64,000 nt of DNA from an uncultured Kiloniellaceae bacterium. Lineage in GTDB: Bacteria > Pseudomonadota > Alphaproteobacteria > Kiloniellales > Kiloniellaceae. The notes under the pieces were generated by a model. It searched no databases and was not told the DNA's origin. It saw nothing but the letters and a program-made list of their open reading frames with translations. The position numbers and the translations under genes were made by a program. Location of the stretch: contig CANLSF010000002.1 of assembly GCA_947493695.1 (NCBI GenBank), positions 372,001 through 436,000 of the forward strand, in the 5' to 3' direction. Below, one piece after another: positions 44,939-53,929 of the stretch (position 1 is the first letter of the stretch; every line of letters begins with the position of its first letter).

Positions 44939-45113
44939 TTATGATTTCCCCTAGCACTTCGTTACAGCGTAAACCAACTTGACGATCCGGCGTCTCACCC
45001 GCGTCGGGCAGCACACCACCGACGAGAGACTTCACCCCCTTACGGCTACACGCGGATTCTAACGAGACTTTTACAGTCAAGACTCGCGGACTGTCAACGT
45101 CTTGAACCCCGTT

Positions 45114-45132
45114 GTGAAGATCGCATCTTCAC
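45114..45132. promoter_or_regulatory. Perfect inverted repeat upstream of tolC
   Basis: GTGAAGATCGCATCTTCAC has perfect 8-base arms around CGC. It lies about 180 bases before the tolC start and is a candidate operator or attenuator. Confidence 0.45.
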
Positions 45133-45211
45133 TTCCGAACCGCCAAAACGGATACTGACGGCAGAAAAAAACAACAACCCTTGCAGGCATTTCCTTGAGA
45201 CAGAAAACACC

Positions 45212-45256
45212 CTTGATTAACGTGCGTGGACTATAGGGGACCCGTAGTTAATCAAG
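45212..45256. repeat. 10-bp inverted repeat with 25-base spacer upstream of tolC
   Basis: CTTGATTAAC (45212-45221) and GTTAATCAAG (45247-45256) are perfectly complementary. The spacer contains CTATAGGGGACCCG. It could be two operator half sites or an RNA hairpin in a long tolC leader. Confidence 0.45.
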
Positions 45257-45556
45257 TATTGAGACGTCACCTCCTCCAGGACGGCTTTCGCACCGCTGTG
45301 GCGAGCCCGGTTCAAAGCAGTTAAGGCCATTGAGACCACAGCTTACAGATGTGTTGAGGTCGTATTCAGACTCCAGATTCAGTTGTGCCTATGCAGTTTC
45401 CTCTCCAGGAACGACCGGGCCCACCTCAACTTTAGTTTTGCGAAATCTCTTTGCGATAGCTTGCTGAAAACAGGAGAATTCCGCCGTTCAGCCACCACTA
45501 TTCGCACGCACGACAAAATCCCGCTCTTGAAACGCTCAACTCACAAACCAATTAAA

Positions 45557-45570
45557 AGTGAGCGCTCACT
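45557..45570. promoter_or_regulatory. TetR operator candidate
   Basis: AGTGAGCGCTCACT is a perfect 14-base palindrome of the common TetR/AcrR operator form. It ends 18 bases before the tetR start, so it would overlap the promoter or transcript start and allow autorepression. Confidence 0.6.
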
Positions 45571-45588
45571 CATTTTGGATCAGCGACA

Positions 45589-46182
45589 ATGAAAAAGTCG
45601 GACGTTACCAGAGCAAAGATAGAGGAAGCCGCGATACGCCTCTTCGCTGTGCAGGGGATTCAGGAAACCTCGACGCGCGATCTGGCTGCAAGCGCCGGCG
45701 TTGCCGAAGGAAGCCTCTATCGGCACTTTCCCAGCAAAGAGGCCATGGTGAAGGCGCTTTTCGAAAAACACTACAGCGATCTGGCAGAGCATTGGGCTTC
45801 TCTGGCAAGCAAAAGAACGGATCCGCGGGACAAGCTATCGCACATCCTTCGCGATATCTGTCAGCTCCACGACGAAGAGCCTGACCGCTTCCGCTTTCTG
45901 TTGCTTACGCAACACCAGGCCCTGCCCTATGCCGGCAAAAATGGAATAACACCGGTATCGGTACTCTACGAGATTATCTCCGAAGGGATCGACCAGGGTG
46001 TGTTCCGCAACGCCAGTCCCGACCTAATGACCGCCTTCGTCATGGGGCTGATCACCCAGCCGCCGGTCTTTATGATCTATGGCCGCCTTGATTCAAAGAT
46101 GGCTTTGATCGGCGACGATCTGGTGACCTCCGCACTTGCCTGTCTCGGGGTTGGCAGCGATCGCCGCATGGGCGCGCCATGA
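45589..46182 (+). CDS. TetR/AcrR-family transcriptional regulator
   Basis: A 197-residue TetR regulator. The helix-turn-helix spans about residues 5-50 (IEEAAIRLFAVQGIQETSTRDLAASAGVAEGSLYRHFPSKEAMVKALF), followed by an all-helical ligand domain. It is 80 bases upstream of the acyltransferase/acyl-ACP synthetase fusion gene and on the same strand, so it may repress that gene and sense a fatty acyl ligand. A palindrome precedes its start. Confidence 0.92.
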   Translation: MKKSDVTRAKIEEAAIRLFAVQGIQETSTRDLAASAGVAEGSLYRHFPSKEAMVKALFEKHYSDLAEHWASLASKRTDPRDKLSHILRDICQLHDEEPDRFRFLLLTQHQALPYAGKNGITPVSVLYEIISEGIDQGVFRNASPDLMTAFVMGLITQPPVFMIYGRLDSKMALIGDDLVTSALACLGVGSDRRMGAP

Positions 46183-46262
46183 TCGTCAGCCTTTAAACGC
46201 CACGCCTGCGCGAACGTGATCCACAACAATTCATTTGATACGAATTTGTAAAGGAGCCGACC

Positions 46263-49200
46263 ATGTCGAACGGCCCGATGTTTCTTCTGAAGACCAAACG
46301 CTTTCTGCCTTACTTCGCGACCCAGTTTCTGGGCGCGTTAAATGACAATCTCTTTAAAAACGCGGCAGCCTTTCTGATCATTTTCCAACTGGCCGACGGC
46401 GCGGACGGCAGTGGCCAGATCCTGGTCAATATTGCCACAGGGCTTTTTATTCTTCCGTTTTTCCTCTTCTCGGCAATGGCCGGTAACCTTGCCGACCGTA
46501 TGTCGAAAACCAAGCTCATGCGTTTGGTCAAGTCGATGGAAATCCCAATCATGGGATTGGCCGCATACGGCTTCTACAGCGATAGCGTAACGGTTTTGCT
46601 CACCACGCTGTTTCTGATGGGCACCCAGTCTTCGTTCTTTGGTCCCGTCAAGTATTCCGCCCTGCCCGAGTTGACGAAGTCAGACGAACTCCTAAACGCC
46701 AACGCCCTGGTTGAAGGCGGCACCTTTCTCGCGATCCTGGCCGGGACCATCGCCGGCGGTCTGCTGATCCAGGGTGACGCAGGCCGCGAACTGGTCAGTG
46801 CAGCGCTCCTGATCTGCGCCGCGCTCGGCTTGGCAGCAAGTTGGCTCATCCCCTCGACGGCCGCCCCCACAAAAAACACCCCGGTGACTGACGGACAGGA
46901 GCAGTTCAAAAAACCGGCCCTTTTCTTCGGCCAGACCGCCTCGGTTCTGAGGCATGCTGCCGAAAATCGCCCCGTCTTCCTCTCGATCCTCGGCATCTCC
47001 TGGTTCTGGGCGGTCGGCGCCACCTATCTGACCCAATTCCTGGGACTGACCAAGAACATCATCGGCGGCGATGAGACTGTTGTGACGCTTCTGCTTGCCA
47101 CCTTCACGATCGGCATCGCCGGCGGCTCGTTGCTCTGCAGCAAGCTCTTAAAGGGTGAAGTCAGCGCCAAGTACGTCCCCTTCGGTGCGCTCGGTCTCGC
47201 CATCTTCTCGCTCGACCTCGCCTATGCCGCCAGTTCCGTGAGCCCGCCGGAAGTTTCCTATACCGCGCAGAGCTTCTTTCTCGATTGGCATAATTGGCGT
47301 TTTCTGATCGACCTCACGCTCTTGGCGATGTTCGGAGGCCTCTTCGTCGTACCGCTCTACACCATCCTGCAAAGCAGATCGGACGACGCTCACCGTTCGC
47401 GTAACATTGCCGCCAACAACATCATGAACGCGCTCTTCATCGTTGTTGCGGCGCTGCTGGCTGCGGGTGCCATAGCGATCGGCGCAAGTGTGATCGAAAT
47501 CTTTGTTGCCATCGCAATCGGCAGCACGATCGCGGCGGTTTACATCTGCAAGCTTCTGCCGCAGGAGCTCTTCAAAACCAGCGCCGCCGCCATCCTGCGG
47601 GTTTTGTTTAAAGTCAAAGTCCGCGATGTGGAGAATCTGCAGAAGGTCGGCGACAAAGCCGTCATCGTCGCAAACCATGTCTCTTATCTCGACGGGTTGC
47701 TCCTCGCGGCCTTTCTGCCGGGTCAGTTGGTTTTCGCCATCGACACGGAACAAGCTAAAAAGTGGTGGGTGCGTATCTTCCTGTCGCTGGTTGAAGCTTT
47801 CCCGATGGACCCGACCAACCCCATGGCGACCAAATCGCTGATCAAGGAAGTCGCAAAGGGAAAACGCTGCGTCATCTTCCCGGAAGGCCGCCTGACCCAG
47901 ACCGGCGCACTGATGAAAATCTACGAGGGACCGGGAATGATCGCCGACAAGGCCGATGCACCGATCATTCCGATCCGCCTTGATGGCGTGCAACACAGCC
48001 GCCTGACTTATCTCAAGGGCAAGATGCGCCAACGCTGGTTCCCCCAGATCACACTCACGGTTCTGGAGCCCAGAGAGTTTCACGGCGACGAAGGCCTGAC
48101 CGGCCGACAACGCCGCAAGAATGTCGCCCAAAAGCTCTATGACGTCATGTCGGGCATGATGTTCGAAACCTCCGATACCCCGCAAACCCTGTTCGACGCG
48201 TTTCTCGATGCCCGCCATGCCCATGGCCGGAAAAGTGAAATCCTGCGCGATGTAGAACAGAAACCCTTCAGTTACAACGCGTTGCTGACCGCCAGCCTTG
48301 CAGTGGGCCGAGCGTTGGAGAAACATACGCCGCGCGAAGTCCCACTTGGCCTTCTGCTGCCCAATACGGTCGGCAGCGTCATTACGCTGCTGGGCCTAAC
48401 AGGAACGGGCAGGATCCCGGCCATGCTCAACTTCACGGCAGGGCCAGCGTCGATACGCGCAGCAATCCGGGCAGCGGACATCAAGCAGGTCATTACTTCC
48501 AGGCGCTTTATTGAACTTGGTAAGTTGACGGCGCTTGAAGAAGACCTCGCGAGCCAGGTTGAATTGATTTATCTGGAAGATATTCGCGACCGGATGACCA
48601 CCTTCGATCGGCTGTCTGCACTGTTGCGACGCCCCTTCGCGGGCGCGCTGCACCGCCGGCGCGAAATCGCCCCGGATGATACGGCGGTGATTCTCTTTAC
48701 GTCAGGTTCGGAAGGCTTGCCGAAGGGCGTTGCCCTCAGCCACCGCAACATTGTGTCCAACTGCCGTCAGGTGGCTTCGGTTCTGGATTTCAATCCTGTG
48801 GACAAAGTCTTCAACCCTCTCCCGCTCTTCCACTCTTTCGGACTGACGGGCGGGTTGATTCTTCCCCTGCTCTCCGGTGTACCGAGCTTTCTTTATCCTT
48901 CGCCCCTGCACTTCAAAGTCATCCCCGAGATGGTCTACCACAGCAATGCAACGATCCTCTTTGCGACCGACACCTTCCTGCAAGCCTATGCCAAGGCCGA
49001 CAGCTACGACTTTTATTCCCTGCGCTATGTCTTCGCAGGTGCGGAACGGGTCAAGGAGGAAACCCGGCGTATTTGGTCCGAGCGCTTCGGCATCCGGATT
49101 TTCGAGGGTTACGGCGCAACTGAGTGCGCACCGGTCCTCGCCGTTAACACACCGATGCATTTCAAGACAGGTACTGTGGGCCGCCTGCTGCCCGGAATCG

Positions 49201-49715
49201 ACTCCCGGCTCGAAGAGGTTCCAGGCCTCGATGATCCAGACGCCGGACGTCTTTTCGTACGCGGTCCCAATGTCATGCGCGGATACCTGAAAGCCGATAA
49301 ACCTGCAGTCCTGCAGCCCCTGGAAACCGGCTGGTACGACACCGGCGATATCTGCAAACTCGATGAAAACGGATTTGTCACAATCGCAGGCCGTGCGAAG
49401 CGTTTTGCCAAGATCGGTGGCGAAATGGTCAGCCTGACGGCAGTTGAAGCCCTGGCCGCAGAGCTCTGGCCCGACGAGCAGCACGTGGCCGCTGCGCTGC
49501 CCGACCCAAAGAAAGGTGAGCAAATAGTCCTGCTGACCACCAGAGAGCAGCCGGTTCCAGCCGAACTCCACGCGCACGGGAAAACACGAGGCTGGGCAGA
49601 GATACAACTGCCGAAGCTTCTGCATCAGATCAGCGAAATCCCTCTGCTGGGCAGTGGCAAGACCGACTATGGCGCCGTGACCGATACCGCCAAAGAGAGA
49701 CTCGGCTTAACCTAG
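46263..49715 (+). CDS. Fused LplT-PlsC-acyl-ACP synthetase (acyl-[ACP]-phospholipid O-acyltransferase)
   Basis: A 1150-residue fusion with three parts. Residues 1-420 are an MFS lysophospholipid flippase (LplT-like, about 12 helices; TQFLGALNDNLFKNA at the start). Residues about 440-640 are a PlsC acyltransferase with NHVSYLDGLL (H-x4-D) and FPEGRLTQTG. Residues about 660-1140 are an AMP-forming acyl-ACP synthetase with ILFTSGSEGLPKGVALSH and GYGATECAPVLAVN. In E. coli the flippase and Aas are separate proteins that recycle lysophospholipids at the inner membrane; the fused form is known in several Proteobacteria. It is the sole gene following tetR. Confidence 0.93.
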   Translation: MSNGPMFLLKTKRFLPYFATQFLGALNDNLFKNAAAFLIIFQLADGADGSGQILVNIATGLFILPFFLFSAMAGNLADRMSKTKLMRLVKSMEIPIMGLAAYGFYSDSVTVLLTTLFLMGTQSSFFGPVKYSALPELTKSDELLNANALVEGGTFLAILAGTIAGGLLIQGDAGRELVSAALLICAALGLAASWLIPSTAAPTKNTPVTDGQEQFKKPALFFGQTASVLRHAAENRPVFLSILGISWFWAVGATYLTQFLGLTKNIIGGDETVVTLLLATFTIGIAGGSLLCSKLLKGEVSAKYVPFGALGLAIFSLDLAYAASSVSPPEVSYTAQSFFLDWHNWRFLIDLTLLAMFGGLFVVPLYTILQSRSDDAHRSRNIAANNIMNALFIVVAALLAAGAIAIGASVIEIFVAIAIGSTIAAVYICKLLPQELFKTSAAAILRVLFKVKVRDVENLQKVGDKAVIVANHVSYLDGLLLAAFLPGQLVFAIDTEQAKKWWVRIFLSLVEAFPMDPTNPMATKSLIKEVAKGKRCVIFPEGRLTQTGALMKIYEGPGMIADKADAPIIPIRLDGVQHSRLTYLKGKMRQRWFPQITLTVLEPREFHGDEGLTGRQRRKNVAQKLYDVMSGMMFETSDTPQTLFDAFLDARHAHGRKSEILRDVEQKPFSYNALLTASLAVGRALEKHTPREVPLGLLLPNTVGSVITLLGLTGTGRIPAMLNFTAGPASIRAAIRAADIKQVITSRRFIELGKLTALEEDLASQVELIYLEDIRDRMTTFDRLSALLRRPFAGALHRRREIAPDDTAVILFTSGSEGLPKGVALSHRNIVSNCRQVASVLDFNPVDKVFNPLPLFHSFGLTGGLILPLLSGVPSFLYPSPLHFKVIPEMVYHSNATILFATDTFLQAYAKADSYDFYSLRYVFAGAERVKEETRRIWSERFGIRIFEGYGATECAPVLAVNTPMHFKTGTVGRLLPGIDSRLEEVPGLDDPDAGRLFVRGPNVMRGYLKADKPAVLQPLETGWYDTGDICKLDENGFVTIAGRAKRFAKIGGEMVSLTAVEALAAELWPDEQHVAAALPDPKKGEQIVLLTTREQPVPAELHAHGKTRGWAEIQLPKLLHQISEIPLLGSGKTDYGAVTDTAKERLGLT

Positions 49716-49776
49716 TTTACAATACAGGGTTGCAATCGAGAACCCGGCAAGCCTTTGAAGACAGGCTTAAATCTAT

Positions 49777-49808
49777 CAGCGCGCCCGGAACACTCCATCG
49801 GCGCGCTG
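49777..49808 (+). repeat. Hairpin after the acyltransferase fusion gene
   Basis: CAGCGCGC (49777-49784) pairs with GCGCGCTG (49801-49808) with a 16-base loop. No T-run follows, so it may stabilise the mRNA end rather than act as a classic terminator. Confidence 0.45.
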
Positions 49809-49851
49809 ACCTGATCCCGCAAACGTAATTTGCGTGCCCTTTGCGATAGGG

Positions 49852-49899
49852 TTAACCATAATGCGCAAATTGAATGTCATCTTTTGGGTGACATTAACC
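49852..49899. promoter_or_regulatory. TTAACC motifs and inverted repeat upstream of the type I secretion operon
   Basis: TTAACCAT (49852-49859) and TTAACCA (49893-49899) flank the inverted repeat AATGTCA (49873-49879)/TGACATT (49889-49895). This lies directly before the leader ORF and the LapB-like gene. TTAACC is the CtrA half-site form, but the sites are not in the full TTAA-N7-TTAA arrangement. Confidence 0.35.
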
Positions 49900-49916
49900 A
49901 AAGGGAAGCACTCGTG

Positions 49917-50006
49917 ATGGATTATTGCCGTCACAAATCCAATGCGTCGGCTCAGCATCTGTTGAACCACATTACCCCGGTACCGGACCGAACCCGGTTG
50001 CTATGA
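49917..50006 (+). CDS. Possible 29-residue leader peptide coupled to the LapB-like gene
   Basis: ATG 49917 follows AAGGGAAG by 8 bases and opens a 29-codon frame. Its stop (TGA 50004-50006) overlaps the ATG of the secretion ATPase at 50003 (ATGA). The peptide begins MDYCRHKSNASAQHLL and has no membrane segment. The good ribosome binding site and the overlap suggest translational coupling, since the ATPase start itself has no clear Shine-Dalgarno sequence. It may be a regulatory ORF rather than a functional peptide. Confidence 0.4.
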   Translation: MDYCRHKSNASAQHLLNHITPVPDRTRLL

Positions 50007-52288
50007 CTGCAGGAGACCACAAGATTACGATGGCACCACGCGATCAGAGCGCCGGAGCGGATACAGATTCCAAATCCCAACCGACGGACAAAGACCCCCA
50101 GAAACTTCAGACCGAAGACGTCCTGGAAGCGCCGAAACAAGAGTGGCACGTAGCTCCGTCGTCAGTCGACTTCGAGGACCCGCTGGTACAAAGCGTGACA
50201 ATGCTCGCGACTTTGTTGCAACGTCCGATCTCGGCCGAGGCGCTTAAGGCAGGTCTGCCGCATGCTGAAGAGCGCTTTACCCCGGACCTCGCAGTCCGGG
50301 CGGCAGAGCGTGCAGGACTGACCGCGCGTGTTGTGCGTCGCCCGAAGCTCAAATCGATCCAGGCGGTAACCCTACCGTGCATTCTGCTTCTTAAAGGCAG
50401 TGGCGCCTGCGTCCTGACTAAGATCATCGACCGTCAAACAGCCGAAATCATGATTCCCGAAGGCGGTGGCGGCGCAAAAACCATCAGCATTGAAGAGCTC
50501 GAAGAGCAATATCTCGGGTATTCCATCTTCGCGCGGCCGGAATTCAAGTTTGACGACCGTGCTTCAGACATTCGCCTGAAACAGCCAACCGCATGGTTCT
50601 GGGGAACGCTTGCGAAGTTCTGGCCCATTTACAGTCACGTTGCCCTGGCCTCGGTCATGATCAACGTCTTCGCGATCGCCAGCCCACTCTTCATCATGAA
50701 CGTCTATGACCGGGTCGTGCCGAACAACGCCATTGAGACGCTCTGGGTTCTGGCCCTCGGTGTTTGCACCGTGTTCCTGTTCGAGTTCGTGATGCGCAAC
50801 ATGCGCACCTACTTCGTGGACATTGCCGGCAAAAATGCCGATGTGATCATTGCAAGCCGCCTGCTCGAACAGCTGATGTCCATGAAGCTCTCCAGCAAAC
50901 CGCCCTCCACCGGCGCGATGGCAAACAATCTTCGCGAGTTTGAGTCGCTGCGAGAGTTCTTCACATCCGGTACACTGGTTGCTTTCGTCGATCTGCCCTT
51001 CATCTTCCTGTTTCTCGGCATCATCTTCCTGGTCTCCGGTCCAATTGCCCTGATTCCCCTGATCGCGGTGCCCGTGGTTATCTTCGTCGGCGTTTGCCTT
51101 CAGGTGCCTCTGCGCCGGATCATCGAAAAAACCCATCGGGAATCCAGTCAGAAGCATGCATTGCTGGTTGAAACCATTGATGGCCTTGAGACCATTAAAG
51201 CCACTGCAGCCGAAGGCCGGGTGCAGCGCTCCTGGGAACGTTTCGTCGGTCTGACCGCTGAATCCTCGGGCAAGGCCAGGTTTCTCTCCGGGATCGCCAC
51301 AACCTTCGCCCAAGTGACGATCCAGCTGGTCACCGTCATCGTCGTTATTTACGGCGTTCATCTGATCTCCGAAGGCGCGATAACAATGGGCGCGCTGGTG
51401 GCTTCAACCATGCTGACGGGCCGGGCACTGGCACCACTGGGTGCGATTGCCGGCATGCTGACAAGACTCCAGCAATCACGCGTTGCCTTGAAGTCACTCG
51501 ATACGCTCATGAAGTCGCCGGTCGAACGCGACTCTGAAAAGACTTTCCTGCACAGACCCCGCCTGAGCGGCGAGATCGAATTCAAGAAGGTCAACTTCAG
51601 TTACCCGAACCAGGACCCTCTGGCGCTCGACACTCTGAGTTTCAAAGTAAAGCCGGGCGAAAAAATCGGAATTCTGGGTCGGATCGGCTCTGGCAAGAGT
51701 ACGATCGCGCGCCTTGTCCTGGGGCTTTACGAACCAAAGGAAGGTTCTGTCTTGATGGATGGAACCGATCTGCGTCAAATCGATCCGGCCGACCTGCGAC
51801 GCAATATCGGCTATGTCTCTCAGGATAATTACCTCTTCTTCGGTTCCGTTCGGGAAAACATCTCTTTCGGTTCGCCGCATGTCGATGACCAGACGATTTT
51901 GCGCGCGGCCGCGGTAGCAGGCGTCACCGACTTTCTGCGCACCCATCCGCACGGATTCGATCTGCAGGTCGGTGAGCGCGGCATGGCGTTGTCCGGCGGT
52001 CAACGGCAGTCGGTTGTTATTGCCCGCTCATTGCTACTCGATCCTCCCATCATACTGATGGACGAACCGACGAGCGGCATGGACAACTCGACAGAGGCAA
52101 TGTTCAAAACACGCCTCGGCAATGCCATGGCAGGAAAGACTCTCTTGCTGGTGACGCACCGAAGTTCTCTGCTGAGCCTCGTTGACCGGCTGATCATCCT
52201 GGACAACGGGAAAATCGTCGCCGACGGCAAAAAGGAAGAAGTCCTGGAGGCCCTCAAGCAAGGCCGTATTCGCGCAGGCGCCGGATGA
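50003..52288 (+). CDS. lapB: Type I secretion ABC transporter (LapB-like, C39-like domain)
   Basis: A 761-residue permease-ATPase. A Gln/Asp-rich start is followed by a C39-like domain (about residues 65-170; DPLVQSVTMLATLLQRPIS) that lacks the catalytic Cys, as in LapB and other RTX exporters. The membrane domain spans about 200-490. The ATPase has Walker A GRIGSGKS (559-566), signature LSGGQ (663-667) and Walker B with Asp687-Glu688. It drives export of the large adhesin. ATG 50003 overlaps a leader ORF stop; an upstream in-frame TTG at 49925 is less likely. HlyD follows at 52388. Confidence 0.92.
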   Translation: MTAGDHKITMAPRDQSAGADTDSKSQPTDKDPQKLQTEDVLEAPKQEWHVAPSSVDFEDPLVQSVTMLATLLQRPISAEALKAGLPHAEERFTPDLAVRAAERAGLTARVVRRPKLKSIQAVTLPCILLLKGSGACVLTKIIDRQTAEIMIPEGGGGAKTISIEELEEQYLGYSIFARPEFKFDDRASDIRLKQPTAWFWGTLAKFWPIYSHVALASVMINVFAIASPLFIMNVYDRVVPNNAIETLWVLALGVCTVFLFEFVMRNMRTYFVDIAGKNADVIIASRLLEQLMSMKLSSKPPSTGAMANNLREFESLREFFTSGTLVAFVDLPFIFLFLGIIFLVSGPIALIPLIAVPVVIFVGVCLQVPLRRIIEKTHRESSQKHALLVETIDGLETIKATAAEGRVQRSWERFVGLTAESSGKARFLSGIATTFAQVTIQLVTVIVVIYGVHLISEGAITMGALVASTMLTGRALAPLGAIAGMLTRLQQSRVALKSLDTLMKSPVERDSEKTFLHRPRLSGEIEFKKVNFSYPNQDPLALDTLSFKVKPGEKIGILGRIGSGKSTIARLVLGLYEPKEGSVLMDGTDLRQIDPADLRRNIGYVSQDNYLFFGSVRENISFGSPHVDDQTILRAAAVAGVTDFLRTHPHGFDLQVGERGMALSGGQRQSVVIARSLLLDPPIILMDEPTSGMDNSTEAMFKTRLGNAMAGKTLLLVTHRSSLLSLVDRLIILDNGKIVADGKKEEVLEALKQGRIRAGAG

Positions 52289-52387
52289 CCCGAACCGTCA
52301 GAAGGTCTGCAGGGTGAGCATTGATAGGTTAGACGTTAGCGATCACGGAGCAGTTGTGCCGACGGGTCCAGTAAGGAAGTAGTTCGA

Positions 52388-53719
52388 ATGTCGAGTCACG
52401 GTACCCATAAGGATGAAGATCTTTTCTTCATGCCCGACGTCCATGCAGCGGCCAGACGGCGTGGGCGGACCTTTGCTTACATTCTGACGCTGACATCGTT
52501 TCTGTTCTTCCTGATTTTCGGGATCTGGGCGAATCACGCCGTCTTGGATGAAGTCACGCGTGGCGAGGGTACGGTGGTTCCCTCCAGCAAGACACAGATC
52601 ATCCAGAACCTTGAGGGTGGTATCCTCGCCGGGATCATGGTGCGCGAAGGAGATATCGTGGAGCCGGGCGATATCCTGGTGCGTATCAATAACACGGCTG
52701 CCCGGGCGACTTTTAGGGATACCCGGAGTCAATACTACGCTTTGCTTGCAAAGGCCGCGCGCCTTGAGGCCGAGCTTGAAGATCGCGAAATCGAGTTTCC
52801 GGAAGACGCTGCGGAAAACGCACCCATCGAGGTCGCGACACAGCGTCAGCAGTTCGGCAATAGAAAGCGGCAACTCGTCGCTCAGATTGCTGTTCTTCAG
52901 GCCCAAAAATCCCAACGCGAACAGGAGATCACCGAAGCCAAGAGCCGCAGTCAGCAGTTGCGCCGAAGCCTGACGCTGGCTCAGGAAGAACGCAACATCA
53001 CGGCGCCATTGGTGAAGAAGGGCATAAGTCCGCGCCTCGACCTCATCCGTATCGACCGGCAGGTTTCCGACCTGGAAGGTGAACTGAAGACTATTCGCCT
53101 GAGCATGCCGCGCTTGCAAACGGCTGTGCTGGAGGCGCAACAACGCATCGACGAAATGATCTTATCGACGAAAGCACAGGTCTCCGAAGAGCTTAGTCAG
53201 GTGAGAACAGAGGCGAGGTCGATCAGCGAGTCCCTCACAGCAGGTGAAGACCTCGTCACCCGAACGGAAGTGCGCTCACCGGTTCGCGGGACGATTAAGG
53301 AGGTTAAGCACAATACGGTCGGTGGTGTTATCCGTCCTGGAGAAGACATCATCGAGATTGTGCCGCTTGACGACACATTGCTGATTGAAGCGCAGATCCG
53401 GCCTTCCGACATCGCATTTCTGCGGCCTGGTCAGGAAGCAACCATTAAGATCACGGCCTACGACTTTTCGGTTTATGGCGGCCTGAAAGCAGAACTTGAA
53501 ACCATCTCGGCCGGTACGATCAAGGATGATCAGGGCGAAAGTTTCTATCGTGTCTATCTCCGAACCGCCGAAATCACGCTTAAGCGCAATGGCGCGGAAC
53601 TTCCGATCATCCCCGGCATGACGTCGACGGTCGAGATCCTGACCGGCAAGAAAACCGTTTTGGACTATCTGCTGAAACCGATCTTAAAGGCACGGGACAA
53701 AGCCTTGAAGGAACGATGA
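52388..53719 (+). CDS. lapC: HlyD-family membrane fusion protein (LapC-like)
   Basis: A 443-residue type I secretion adaptor. One N-terminal membrane segment (about residues 24-46) is followed by a split lipoyl domain (TRGEGTVVPSSKTQIIQNLEGGILAGIMVREGDIVEPGDILVRI), a long coiled coil (about 100-275) and a C-terminal beta-barrel (IRPSDIAFLRPGQEATIKITAYDFSVYGGLKAELETIS). It bridges the ABC exporter and TolC. It is 99 bases after the LapB-like gene. Length is typical for LapC-type proteins. Confidence 0.93.
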   Translation: MSSHGTHKDEDLFFMPDVHAAARRRGRTFAYILTLTSFLFFLIFGIWANHAVLDEVTRGEGTVVPSSKTQIIQNLEGGILAGIMVREGDIVEPGDILVRINNTAARATFRDTRSQYYALLAKAARLEAELEDREIEFPEDAAENAPIEVATQRQQFGNRKRQLVAQIAVLQAQKSQREQEITEAKSRSQQLRRSLTLAQEERNITAPLVKKGISPRLDLIRIDRQVSDLEGELKTIRLSMPRLQTAVLEAQQRIDEMILSTKAQVSEELSQVRTEARSISESLTAGEDLVTRTEVRSPVRGTIKEVKHNTVGGVIRPGEDIIEIVPLDDTLLIEAQIRPSDIAFLRPGQEATIKITAYDFSVYGGLKAELETISAGTIKDDQGESFYRVYLRTAEITLKRNGAELPIIPGMTSTVEILTGKKTVLDYLLKPILKARDKALKER

Positions 53720-53929
53720 TCTCGTCGTCTGAAACCAGTCACTACCAGCTTTTTTTAAGAAATGATTTCCGGTTCGCTCCGATCAACTGCATTCACGCTG
53801 GCTTAATCCGCCTTAACTGAAAATCTTCAAAGCCTCTTAACCAATATCTGAAAGACTCCGATAACTCAGAGCACGCCTCTTCGCAATCCTGCGGAAAGGC
53901 GCGCGTTTGAGCGCGCAAAAGCTGTTCGC

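Larger units (their letters stand above)
44939..45588. other. Intergenic region between tolC and tetR
   Basis: This 650-base divergent gap has no convincing gene. It contains perfect inverted repeats at 45114-45132 and 45212-45256, arms TCAAGAC/GTCTTGA at 45077-45105, and a 14-base palindrome at 45557-45570 just before tetR. Confidence 0.55.
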
